Source: a virus. From it: DNA of 20,642 nucleotides. This document shows, piece by piece, positions 7,168 through 13,603 of the stretch. Position numbers and translations under genes: made by a program. Below the pieces are notes generated by a model. It saw nothing but the letters and a program-made list of their open reading frames with translations. It made no database searches and was not told the DNA's origin. Location: IMG/VR virus record IMGVR_UViG_3300042945_001635, positions 1 to 20,642 of that record. One strand, given 5' to 3'. The number at the start of each line of letters is the position of its first letter. Position 1 is the stretch's first letter.

Positions 7168-8898
7168 TTACATTACCACATTATAGTTTAATTGAGAATA
7201 AAGAACATAAAAATTATCAGGATTAGAAGAACTAATCAAAGGAGTATCGGTGCCATTTGTTGGTGCTTGTGAAATAGAGGATCGTTGATTATTAATTTGA
7301 CCTGATGGAATCATAATAACATTCGGAGATGGTTCTGGAAGTTCTCCTACATTTTGAGTGGGTTTTGGAAGTGGTTGAACCTGTGCCGAGGGTAGAGGTG
7401 CTGCCTGAGACATAGAAGGTTTTTCAGTCAACTTCATTTCAGTCCAATCATATCCTTTTGATTGTGCCCAGATTTTTGCCTGCTGTTGCTGCTCTACAGA
7501 CATATTGTTCCAGGCAGACTCAATTCTTCCTCTTGCAAATCCATTATTCCTATAATCCCACGCCATCTGAAACTGTTTAGTCATTTCAGGACTTGGTGGA
7601 GGAATTGCGGGTGTTTGTGGTTGTACTGCTGCGGGTGCTGGTGATGCCTCAGGTGTTTGTGCTACTAAGGTTGGAAGTATAGAGTTTTGTGGTTCAACTG
7701 TTGATGGTGAAATTTTTGCGGATGCTTCTACAGGCGCCATTATTGTTGGTGGTGGTTCTGTTGGTTTTTCTGCTGGTGATGTTGATGTTTTTCCAAAAAA
7801 TTTATCATACATATCCTTTCCAAATTCTGATCCTGGACCATAAGCGAGAGCACCACCAACAATACCAGTTCCAGGAATGGGAATTAAAGATGTTAAACCA
7901 CCTACTACAGTAGAAGTAATCATTCCAGTAGTTGCACCAGCAATCGCTCTTCCTGGGTCTTCTCCTTGTGCTATATCAAGTCCAGTTAATGCACTCCCCG
8001 CCAACAGGGGTCCTGCCAAACCTCTTATAAAGTTTCCTGCCCCACTCAACATACCCCCACCCCCAGGAGGTTTTACACCAGGTCCGGCAGGAGGTTTGTT
8101 TCCACCACCAAAAAGACCTCCTATAAGTGGAGCACTTTGAAGACCTTTTCTTATAAGATTTAAGGGCGCCAGGGCAAGTTTAAGTACAAGACCACCGATT
8201 TTTCCTGCAAGTCCGGTAATAGTCTTAATTATCAAATCAAATCCTATTTTAATTGCGGCAAAAGCCCCTACGGCATATCCAATATGTTTGAGAACATTAT
8301 CTTTGATTTCTTCTAATTTATTTTTATTTCCTTCTGCGTTTGCCTTAAGTGCCTCAATTCCTTGATTTGTCAACCATCCTGTAAATAATGTAACTAGAGC
8401 CTCTCCTATTCTTCCAAATATATTACCAACTTTCTGCTGCAGAGCCTGAACCGGTTTCGCCAGAGCATTTGTAATGTTTTGTTCTAGTTGAGATTCTTTT
8501 CCCAATCTAATATTTGTTTCGGCAAGTTTTCTTTCACTTTCTGCCTCTGCCGCTGCCTGTTGTTTCTCTACTACACTATCTTGCTGTATTAAATTAGAAA
8601 TAGATACAAGACCTTTGTTTAGAGTTGTTGTTTCTGTCCGTAAAGCATCTACCGTGCTTCTAAGTGCAGAAATCTCTTGAGTTTGTTGAATATTTTGAGT
8701 GGTTTGAATCTCTAGATTTCTTTCAACATTAACTAAACTTGCCTGAGGTTGTACTGCAAGAGCACCACCTCTTCCTCCTCCACCGCCACCGCCAGGAATA
8801 CCACCACCTCCACCGGCACCACCAGTTATGGCAGAACTAGAAACCGTTCTTGCCACAACATCTATAGTAGGTCCAATTGGAGATGATAGACTAGCCAT
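7168..8898 (-). CDS. Tape-measure-like tail protein (gp29 position, 576 aa)
   Basis: Layout: a Gly-rich stretch (26-45), a long predicted coiled coil (about 55-158, with heptad-like hydrophobics and many Gln/Glu), FGR at 161-163 and GWLTN at 174-178, then hydrophobic helices (about 205-255 and 300-370) and a Pro/Ala/Ser-rich low-complexity region (375-440). Coiled coil plus hydrophobic segments is typical of tail-length tape measures; T4 gp29 is 590 aa, close to this. It follows gp26 and the 57-aa ORF exactly where a tape measure follows tail chaperone genes in other long-tailed phages. The start at 8898 overlaps the 57-aa ORF by 8 bases. Direct similarity to gp29 cannot be confirmed here. 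Confidence 0.6.
   Translation of the reverse strand: MASLSSPIGPTIDVVARTVSSSAITGGAGGGGGIPGGGGGGGRGGALAVQPQASLVNVERNLEIQTTQNIQQTQEISALRSTVDALRTETTTLNKGLVSISNLIQQDSVVEKQQAAAEAESERKLAETNIRLGKESQLEQNITNALAKPVQALQQKVGNIFGRIGEALVTLFTGWLTNQGIEALKANAEGNKNKLEEIKDNVLKHIGYAVGAFAAIKIGFDLIIKTITGLAGKIGGLVLKLALAPLNLIRKGLQSAPLIGGLFGGGNKPPAGPGVKPPGGGGMLSGAGNFIRGLAGPLLAGSALTGLDIAQGEDPGRAIAGATTGMITSTVVGGLTSLIPIPGTGIVGGALAYGPGSEFGKDMYDKFFGKTSTSPAEKPTEPPPTIMAPVEASAKISPSTVEPQNSILPTLVAQTPEASPAPAAVQPQTPAIPPPSPEMTKQFQMAWDYRNNGFARGRIESAWNNMSVEQQQQAKIWAQSKGYDWTEMKLTEKPSMSQAAPLPSAQVQPLPKPTQNVGELPEPSPNVIMIPSGQINNQRSSISQAPTNGTDTPLISSSNPDNFYVLYSQLNYNVVM
8764..8823 (-). repeat. Poly-glycine low-complexity coding tract
   Basis: The codons for residues 26-45 of the tape-measure-like protein encode sixteen glycines with only Ala, Ile, Pro and Arg interrupting. 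The plus strand reads as repeated CCACC/CCGCC units. It is probably a flexible linker before the coiled coil and is prone to slippage and length variation. Confidence 0.75.
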
Positions 8899-9064
8899 TC
8901 TGTTGGTTCTTTAGATTTTGCTCTTCAATATATTGAGAAAGAAGAGTGATATAAACTTCCTTTTCCCAAGGAACCATATTTTCTAACTCTGTTAATGAGT
9001 ATTTATGATGCTGCATTAACTGAAATGTAGTTCTGTAGTATGACTCTAACGATGTATGAGCCAT
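8891..9064 (-). CDS. 57-aa tail-assembly chaperone-like ORF, probable -1 frameshift extension of gp26
   Basis: The 57-aa product begins MAHTSLESYYRTTFQLMQHH and ends EEQNLKNQQNG. It is acidic, rich in Gln/Glu/Tyr and predicted helical. Its ATG lies two bases after the gp26 stop and in the -1 frame, and that frame is open back through a T TTT TTC heptamer at 9073-9079. A ribosome slipping there would make a fusion of gp26 residues 1-238, then Arg-Leu-Gly, then this 57-aa sequence: 298 aa in all. This is the arrangement of lambda G and G-T chaperones, which act just before the tape measure, as here. The ORF could also be made from its own ATG, but AGGA abuts that ATG with no spacing, a poor initiation geometry. 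Its position also recalls T4 gp51, though it is far shorter. Confidence 0.75.
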   Translation of the reverse strand: MAHTSLESYYRTTFQLMQHHKYSLTELENMVPWEKEVYITLLSQYIEEQNLKNQQNG

Positions 9065-9066
9065 TC

Positions 9067-9786
9067 CTAGGCGAAAAAAGATGTTAGTCCCTCCAATACG
9101 ACTTCACTTTCCACATTAGTATTTGGATTCTTTACCTTAATAGTATAAGATAGTTTAGGCATCGTCTCAAAAAACTTTTCAATTTCTTTAAACTGATTGG
9201 TGGTAAGTTGCTCTAGAAACTCATTCAGTTCTTTTTTAGTCGTATCAGAAGCATTCCAAGATTCTTCTTCACTATAAATCTGCTCCACACAGGCAGAAAT
9301 CATCTCAAAGGTATCATCCACACTCACAGATTCATTATTATTAAAGTTGTTCTTAATGAACTCCTGCATCGATGGATATTTCATACGAAGAGTCAGAACA
9401 TCATCAAGTTTAATATCTTTTGAATGTTCTTCACTTACATTTACTTTAATTTCATCTAGATTAATTGAAACCGGAACTTGCGTGGTTCCGTCATCAGGAC
9501 AGGTAATTAGAACATCCACTGATTCTCCAACAGACTTTCCACGAACATTCAGAAACAAATATTCAATATCAAAAGTTGATAGTTGTTCTACCTTGATTCC
9601 TTTTGTGAGAATACAATTTGAAATTACGGTTTTTACCGCTTGTGCAATTTGTTTCGTATCTTCACTTTCCATCGCAATAATTAAAACCTTTTCTTCTTTT
9701 ACGAGAAAGGGTCTATATTTAATTTCTTTTTTAATAGATGGTATTTCTAAACTATATGTTGGTACTGCAATTTTTGGTAAAGGCAT
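9067..9786 (-). CDS. 26: Baseplate hub / tail assembly protein gp26-like (T4_baseplate family, 239 aa)
   Basis: The N-terminus (PKIAVPTYSLEIPSIKKEIKYRPFLVKEEKVLIIAMES) is characteristic of the T4 gp26 family: a short beta N-terminus followed by an acidic, helical body. T4 gp26 is 208 aa and participates in hub assembly; in other long-tailed phages the gene at this position is a tape-measure chaperone, which fits the frameshift signal at this gene's 3' end. A GGAG ribosome site precedes the ATG at 9786, and a late-type motif (ACTAAATATTTTT) lies at 9810-9822. The C-terminal residues are SFFA; the two Phe codons form the slippery site. Confidence 0.8.
   Translation of the reverse strand: MPLPKIAVPTYSLEIPSIKKEIKYRPFLVKEEKVLIIAMESEDTKQIAQAVKTVISNCILTKGIKVEQLSTFDIEYLFLNVRGKSVGESVDVLITCPDDGTTQVPVSINLDEIKVNVSEEHSKDIKLDDVLTLRMKYPSMQEFIKNNFNNNESVSVDDTFEMISACVEQIYSEEESWNASDTTKKELNEFLEQLTTNQFKEIEKFFETMPKLSYTIKVKNPNTNVESEVVLEGLTSFFA
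9073..9094 (-). promoter_or_regulatory. Probable programmed -1 ribosomal frameshift signal at the gp26 3' end
   Basis: On the minus strand the gp26 frame reads TCT TTT TTC GCC TAG. The heptamer T TTT TTC (9079 to 9073) is in the phase required for X XXY YYZ slippage. Nine bases upstream is GGAGGG (9094 to 9089), an internal Shine-Dalgarno sequence placed like the stimulator of the E. coli dnaX frameshift. After the slip the frame reads CGC CTA GGA ATG and continues for the whole 57-aa ORF. No clear downstream stem is visible by eye. Confidence 0.7.
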
Positions 9787-9814
9787 AATACTCCAATAAA
9801 AACTTCATTAAAAA

Positions 9815-9822
9815 TATTTAGT
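9815..9822 (-). promoter_or_regulatory. Late promoter-like motif (ACTAAATA) upstream of gp26
   Basis: The minus strand reads ACTAAATATTTTTAATG, with the last base of the motif 28 bases before the gp26 ATG. It differs from NATAAATA at one position but shares the TAAATATTTTT extension with the motifs at 638 and 18233. It lies just upstream of the stop codon side of the neighbouring gene and could give the chaperone/tape-measure block its own late start. Confidence 0.4.
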
Positions 9823-10632
9823 TTAGTTATTTAAGATCGTAGGAAAAACACTTCCTTGATTGGGAATTGTACCTCTTACCCCACTTTCATTCCCAAGAGA
9901 TTGACCAGTTCTATAAACAACTCTTTGATTATTGCTTTGATTATTGTTTTGATTATTATTATTGTTTTGATTATTATTATTATCACCAATAACTTCATTC
10001 AAACTTAATGATCTACCTGCAATATAACGATCATACTCAAAATTTACCGACATCTTGAGAATTTCTGACGAATTATAACTTACCGGAATTGATGACATTG
10101 CCGATGGAAATAATCCAATAAAAGCATATTCTATTTCTTTATTATAATCTCTGTCAAACTTTGTAATTGTAGTTCTATCGGATTTATAATATTCTGGATA
10201 TTGCATTCTAGAAATATAGTCCTTACGATTCTGCCCTATCGGAGCAAGATTACTTCCAACTGGATTATTAGATCCACTTGCGATAAACTCCATCCAACTT
10301 TCCATAAATTTAAGAGCATTATAATTGCTATCCACATAAAACTCAAGCGCAATTGCAGAATATTGTCTTGTGTGTGCGAACTTTTCCGTTATACCCATAA
10401 AGTTCCCACTAATCTCAGCAGTTGCCAAAGAAGTAGTTGGAAGAGATGCATTAAAACAAAGTAGTCCAGCATCTTCTGCAATAAATCTTTGACTAATTCC
10501 TTTACGAGAAAGATATGCCATTAGAGGACCACCAAGAGGTCCTACGCCACCAAATCTTACTTCATAGTGAGAAGTTTGTGCGAGATTCGTAAAGAGTGGT
10601 TTAAAGTCGGATATTCTGCGGATACTAGGCAC
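9823..10632 (-). CDS. Tail tube-like protein (gp19/gp54 family candidate, 269 aa)
   Basis: The N-terminus (ISDFKPLFTNLAQTSHYEVRFGG) and the central features (FNASLPTTSLATAEISGNF, REYSAIALEFYVDS-like strand, FMESWMEFIASG) resemble the tail-tube fold shared by T4 gp19 and gp54. A tube or tube-initiator role is therefore likely. The start codon is GTG at 10632 with AAAAGG upstream; no better ATG is in frame at the N-terminus. Residues 217-236 are a nearly pure Asn/Gln tract, after which come 33 residues ending TILNN. The gene heads the leftward tail module, with a late-type motif at 10667-10674. Which of gp19, gp54 or an additional tube paralogue it is cannot be settled here. Confidence 0.6.
   Translation of the reverse strand: MPSIRRISDFKPLFTNLAQTSHYEVRFGGVGPLGGPLMAYLSRKGISQRFIAEDAGLLCFNASLPTTSLATAEISGNFMGITEKFAHTRQYSAIALEFYVDSNYNALKFMESWMEFIASGSNNPVGSNLAPIGQNRKDYISRMQYPEYYKSDRTTITKFDRDYNKEIEYAFIGLFPSAMSSIPVSYNSSEILKMSVNFEYDRYIAGRSLSLNEVIGDNNNNQNNNNNQNNNQSNNQRVVYRTGQSLGNESGVRGTIPNQGSVFPTILNN
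9925..9984 (-). repeat. Asn/Gln-coding trinucleotide-like low-complexity tract
   Basis: Sixty bases encode a run of asparagines interrupted by Gln, one Asp and one Ser near the C-terminus of the tail-tube-like protein. The DNA is built of AAT/AAC and CAA codons (plus strand ATT and TTG). Such tracts expand and shrink easily; the flanking protein is not low-complexity. Confidence 0.8.
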
Positions 10633-10666
10633 TCTAAATACCTTTTATGAGTCTTATTAGTATAAG

Positions 10667-10674
10667 TATTTAGA
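10667..10674 (-). promoter_or_regulatory. Candidate late promoter (TCTAAATA) for the leftward tail module
   Basis: The minus strand reads TCTAAATACTTATA about 35 bases before the GTG at 10632, one mismatch from TATAAATA. It lies in the divergent region opposite the better motif at 10757. No sigma-70 type pair stands out here. Confidence 0.4.
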
Positions 10675-10698
10675 TGTCTTATAAGGGAAAATTTCATA

Positions 10699-10780
10699 GT
10701 GGGCAGCAAGAATGTCTGGGGAGATAATATTGCGTAAGTCCCACACACATTAAAATTATAAATATTAATACCCCAGACAT
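10699..10780. other. Nested inverted repeats in the divergent control region
   Basis: A perfect 10-bp inverted repeat (ATGTCTGGGG at 10712-10721, CCCCAGACAT at 10771-10780) has its arms 49 bases apart; the 3' arm ends 7 bases before the HNH start codon. A second pair, GTGGG (10699-10703) and CCCAC (10740-10744), interleaves with it. The late promoter at 10757-10764 lies between the arms of the first pair. Transcripts started at that promoter carry only the 3' arm, so the repeat acts at DNA level (a protein site) or in read-through RNA. Confidence 0.55.
10757..10764 (+). promoter_or_regulatory. T4-type late promoter (TATAAATA) for the rightward structural module
   Basis: A perfect TATAAATA lies 23 bases before the ATG at 10788, in a strongly AT-rich setting (AATTATAAATATTAATA). 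This is the classical T4 late promoter sequence. It would drive the HNH gene and gp4, whose start overlaps the HNH stop. Confidence 0.65.
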
Positions 10781-10787
10781 AAAAAAA

Positions 10788-11519
10788 ATGAACTATCTAA
10801 AGGTTTATTGCAACCTCATCAGGAAAGCAGAGAATAGGATTCCTCCTGAAGGTTATACGGAAAAACACCATACATTTCCTAAAAGTATTTTTGGGAATAA
10901 TACTAGAGTTGTAGTGCTTACTGCAAGAGAGCATTATATTGCCCATACATTATTAGCAAAAATTTGCATTAAAAAATATGGGTTATATCATAAAAATACT
11001 CAAAAAATGTTATGCGCTATCATTAATATAAAAGGTAAAACTAATAGGTATTATAACTCTTACTTATATGAATATGCAAGAAAAAAAAGAAATGAAAGTA
11101 TAAAAGGTGAGAATCATTGGAATTATGGAAAACCTAGAACACAAGAAGTTAAAGACAAAATAAGTTTAAAAAATAAAGGAAACCCATCTCCAGACCCAAA
11201 AGGTGATAAATTAAAAGAATATAAAGAATTATATGGAAATTTTTGGACTGGAAAAAACCATACGGAAGAATATAAAAAATTAAAGTCTATAGATAGATTA
11301 AATTATTATCAAACAGAACGAGGAAAAAAACAAAGAGAAGAAATATCAAAAACTTTAAAAGAAAAAGGTATAAGACCTCCAGATTATGCATTAGGATCAT
11401 CAAAAGGAACAAAATGGTGGAATAATGGAAAAATTAATAAAAGATCTATTGAAAGTCCGGGAGAAGATTTTATATCTGGAAGAATAAAGGGAAAATGGAA
11501 GTGGAATAAAACTAAATGA
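10788..11519 (+). CDS. HNH homing endonuclease-like protein with NUMOD-type DNA-binding repeats (243 aa)
   Basis: The N-terminus carries an HNH nuclease pattern: EKHHTFPKSIFG (His27, His28), then VVVLTAREHYIAHTLL (His49, His53). Downstream are basic segments of the NUMOD kind (GENHWNYGKPRTQEVKDKIS, about 108-126) and a C-terminal KWWNNGKINKRS-ESPGEDFISGR motif (about 209-232) frequent in phage HNH proteins. It probably nicks or cuts DNA at a site in related phages and spreads itself there. Codons are notably A-rich (many AAA) compared with the neighbours, which suggests separate acquisition. There is no ribosome site before the ATG, only a run of A. Its stop overlaps the gp4 start (ATGA). It is free-standing; I see no intron or interrupted gene. 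Confidence 0.8.
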   Translation: MNYLKVYCNLIRKAENRIPPEGYTEKHHTFPKSIFGNNTRVVVLTAREHYIAHTLLAKICIKKYGLYHKNTQKMLCAIINIKGKTNRYYNSYLYEYARKKRNESIKGENHWNYGKPRTQEVKDKISLKNKGNPSPDPKGDKLKEYKELYGNFWTGKNHTEEYKKLKSIDRLNYYQTERGKKQREEISKTLKEKGIRPPDYALGSSKGTKWWNNGKINKRSIESPGEDFISGRIKGKWKWNKTK

Positions 11520-11959
11520 AAAGATTTTTACAAGGAAAATATTCTCCAAAGTTTCCAGAAAAGTATGTTGGAAATCCTTGCGAAATATATTATAGATCTA
11601 GTTGGGAGTTAAAGTTTCTCAAATATTGTGATACGAATAAAAATATTTTAGAGTACGCATCAGAAGAACTTGCCATTCCTTATCGTTCTCCGGTAGACGG
11701 AAAAATTCACAAATATTTTCCTGATGCGTATATTAAAGTCAAAGAACCAGATGGAAGTACTAAAAAATATTTGATTGAGATTAAACCTTATAAGCAAACG
11801 ATGCCACCACCAAAACCAAAAAGACAAACTAAAGGATATATCTATGAGGCATATGAGTATGCCAAGAATCAATCGAAGTGGGAGGCAGCGAGAGAATATT
11901 GCAAAGACAGAGGATGGACTTTCAAAGTAATCACAGAAAATGAACTTTACGGAAAATAA
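11516..11959 (+). CDS. 4: Head completion protein gp4-like, PD-(D/E)XK/TnsA-like nuclease fold (147 aa)
   Basis: The length matches T4 gp4 (150 aa). Motifs follow the TnsA-like nuclease order: RSSWELKF (Glu31), YASEELAIPY (Glu50), HKYFPDAYIKV (Asp70) and YLIEIKP (Glu88, Lys90). In T4 gp4 is needed to finish DNA-filled heads before tail joining. A conserved Lys/Arg/Pro-rich loop (PPPKPKRQTKGY) follows the last motif. It begins on the last codon of the HNH gene, so HNH translation may feed it. In T4, gene 4 lies next to gene 53; here gp53 is two genes further on, on the same strand. Confidence 0.85.
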   Translation: MKRFLQGKYSPKFPEKYVGNPCEIYYRSSWELKFLKYCDTNKNILEYASEELAIPYRSPVDGKIHKYFPDAYIKVKEPDGSTKKYLIEIKPYKQTMPPPKPKRQTKGYIYEAYEYAKNQSKWEAAREYCKDRGWTFKVITENELYGK

Positions 11960-11962
11960 ATA
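11955..11962 (+). promoter_or_regulatory. Late promoter motif (AATAAATA) overlapping the gp4 stop
   Basis: AATAAATAAT begins within the last codons of gp4 and overlaps its TAA stop, 26 bases before the ATG at 11989. It fits NATAAATA; part of the match is forced by the stop codon, so it is less certain than 10757. Confidence 0.45.
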
Positions 11963-11988
11963 ATACATCAATCCATGATAAATCCTTT

Positions 11989-12570
11989 ATGGCACTCACC
12001 GGATATGAAAAACCATTAGGGGATTATACAAAAGATGAATTAATTGAGATTGCAGAATTTCATACAGTTTATTATAAAACTGCAAGTGGTGTAGGAAAAT
12101 TAAGTGGTTATCGTAGATTAACAAAAGATCAATTAATTAGTATTATAAAAAATGATTCTGATTATATTCGTGATAACCCAAAAGCACCCAGAAGAATTGA
12201 TGGAAGGATACGCACAAATCGTTTTAGTGATTTCAAAAAATCATTAAACGGAACTGAAAAACCGGATAAATTAATGAATGAAATCTTATCAATATTAAGT
12301 GGAACTGAAAGTGCATATCCATTACCAGGAAGATACTATACCTACATTTATTATGCCAAAACTCCAAAAATACTTTATGATCAACATCCACTGATTCTGG
12401 CAGGAGATATGTTGCCAAAAGGATTCTTAGGATTTAATTATCATCTTGGAAAAATTAGACAATACAATACGGCAGATGGTGATCGATTGGTCAGTGGTTT
12501 GTATGAATTGAGTCAACAAGAATTTGCAACATTGAGATCAGTACCATATCGAAAATTAATACAAAATTGA
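11989..12570 (+). CDS. Conserved-looking phage protein with SAP/Rho-N-like N-terminus, role unknown (193 aa)
   Basis: Residues 12-56 hold two helical motifs of the SAP or Rho-N kind (DYTKDELIEIAEFH and YRRLTKDQLISIIKND), which often bind nucleic acid. A basic linker follows (RRIDGRIRTNR). The C-terminal half is a beta-type domain with YYTYIYYAKTPKILYDQHPLIL and LPKGFLGFNYHL. I do not recognise a named family. It lies between gp4 and gp48 under late-type motifs on both sides, so a virion or packaging role is more likely than an early one. A link to DNA-end handling next to gp4 is only a guess. Confidence 0.6.
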   Translation: MALTGYEKPLGDYTKDELIEIAEFHTVYYKTASGVGKLSGYRRLTKDQLISIIKNDSDYIRDNPKAPRRIDGRIRTNRFSDFKKSLNGTEKPDKLMNEILSILSGTESAYPLPGRYYTYIYYAKTPKILYDQHPLILAGDMLPKGFLGFNYHLGKIRQYNTADGDRLVSGLYELSQQEFATLRSVPYRKLIQN

Positions 12571-12578
12571 GATAAATA
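12571..12578 (+). promoter_or_regulatory. Late promoter motif (GATAAATA) before gp48
   Basis: GATAAATAACTAAA starts directly after the TGA of the preceding gene and ends 14 bases before the gp48 ATG. It fits NATAAATA. Transcripts from it would have a very short leader, and no clear Shine-Dalgarno sequence lies before the ATG. Confidence 0.5.
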
Positions 12579-12592
12579 ACTAAAAACTATAA

Positions 12593-13603
12593 ATGGCTTT
12601 CCCGACTCAAATATCATCAGCCACTCAAAATGCCATTACTGCCGGATATAAAGCAGCAGCGAATAGAGCGCCGTCGTCAAAAATATTCCGATATCCATTA
12701 AAGAATATTGATGCATCTGATGATTATTTGCAGATTGAATCTTATGAGTATCTTCCACCGGGATTAACTCTTAGTTCAACTTCTTTTGCTCAGAATAGTT
12801 CTGATAATATTGTTAATGAAGGTGGATACGGACCAAAAAACATTAGAGGAACCGTAATACTACCAATTCCAGAGGGTATTCAGGATAGTAATAGTGCAAG
12901 TTGGGGTGAAGGTAGGATGGGACCTATAGAAACTGCAACGATGGGAGCAGCTAGTGACATAATTGGCGGAGAAAATATACCAGCAGCGGCAAATTCTGCA
13001 TTTACAAATCTATTTGAAAAAGCAAAATCTGCGGCAGTAACAGGAACAACACAAAAAATGATACAAACATTTTTTGCCAGTCAAGCAACAAAGGCACTAA
13101 CTGGAGGTGGAGACTTTAATCAGGCATTATCAAGACAAACAGGGGCAGTTTTTAACTCAAACACAGAACTTCTTTTTAATGGTGTATCATTAAGAAGTGG
13201 GTTTTCATTTTCATTTGATTTAGTTCCTCGTTCTAAAAAAGAATCGGATGAAATCAAAGATATTATCAGATTCTTTAAGTCGGAATCTGCGGCACAAAAA
13301 GGAGCGATTGGTGGTGGTGCTGCCGGACTATTCCTCAAATCTCCAAGTGTATTTCGTCTTCGTTATATGAGTGGTGGAAAAGACCATCCATTCTTGAATC
13401 AATTTAAGATATGTGCCCTGAATGCCATGTCGGTCAATTATACTGCTTCGGGAACTTATGCAACATATTCTGATGCAACACCGGTTCATATGCAAATGAC
13501 TCTAACATTCCAAGAACTCACACCAATCTATCGTGAGGATTATATTGAAGCAGGATCACCAACCGGTGCATATAAGTCCACTATAAAGGGAACAGGATTC
13601 TAA
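12593..13603 (+). CDS. 48: Baseplate tail tube cap protein gp48-like (336 aa)
   Basis: Overall sequence and length agree with the gp48 family (T4 gp48 is 364 aa). Characteristic parts are SSKIFRYPLKNIDASDDYLQIESYEY near the N-terminus, YGPKNIRGTVILPIPEGIQDSN, a helical Ala-rich middle, and the C-terminal FLKSPSVFRLRYMSGGKDHPFLNQFKICAL with HMQMTLTFQELTPIYREDY. gp48 caps the hub and, with gp54, starts tail tube polymerisation. The C-terminal half has the tube-like beta fold. Its TAA overlaps the gp53 ATG (TAATG), coupling the two. Confidence 0.8.
   Translation: MAFPTQISSATQNAITAGYKAAANRAPSSKIFRYPLKNIDASDDYLQIESYEYLPPGLTLSSTSFAQNSSDNIVNEGGYGPKNIRGTVILPIPEGIQDSNSASWGEGRMGPIETATMGAASDIIGGENIPAAANSAFTNLFEKAKSAAVTGTTQKMIQTFFASQATKALTGGGDFNQALSRQTGAVFNSNTELLFNGVSLRSGFSFSFDLVPRSKKESDEIKDIIRFFKSESAAQKGAIGGGAAGLFLKSPSVFRLRYMSGGKDHPFLNQFKICALNAMSVNYTASGTYATYSDATPVHMQMTLTFQELTPIYREDYIEAGSPTGAYKSTIKGTGF

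Noticed and set aside
7689-8140. Rightward Pro- or Leu-rich ORFs opposite the tape-measure-like gene
   Set aside because: They are complements of Gly/Pro/Ala-rich coding sequence and lack initiation signals.
9347-9799. Rightward 150-aa ORF opposite gp26
   Set aside because: It is antisense to a recognisable gp26, rich in Ser/Phe/Ile as expected from the complement of an acidic/Lys-rich gene, and has no ribosome site.
10557-10748. Leftward 63-aa ORF in the divergent region
   Set aside because: It overlaps the tail-tube-like gene in another frame, runs through the inverted repeats and has no protein-like pattern.
10788-11519. Group I intron hosting the HNH gene
   Set aside because: The flanking genes (divergent tail gene and gp4) appear intact and are not two halves of one gene, so a free-standing endonuclease fits better.
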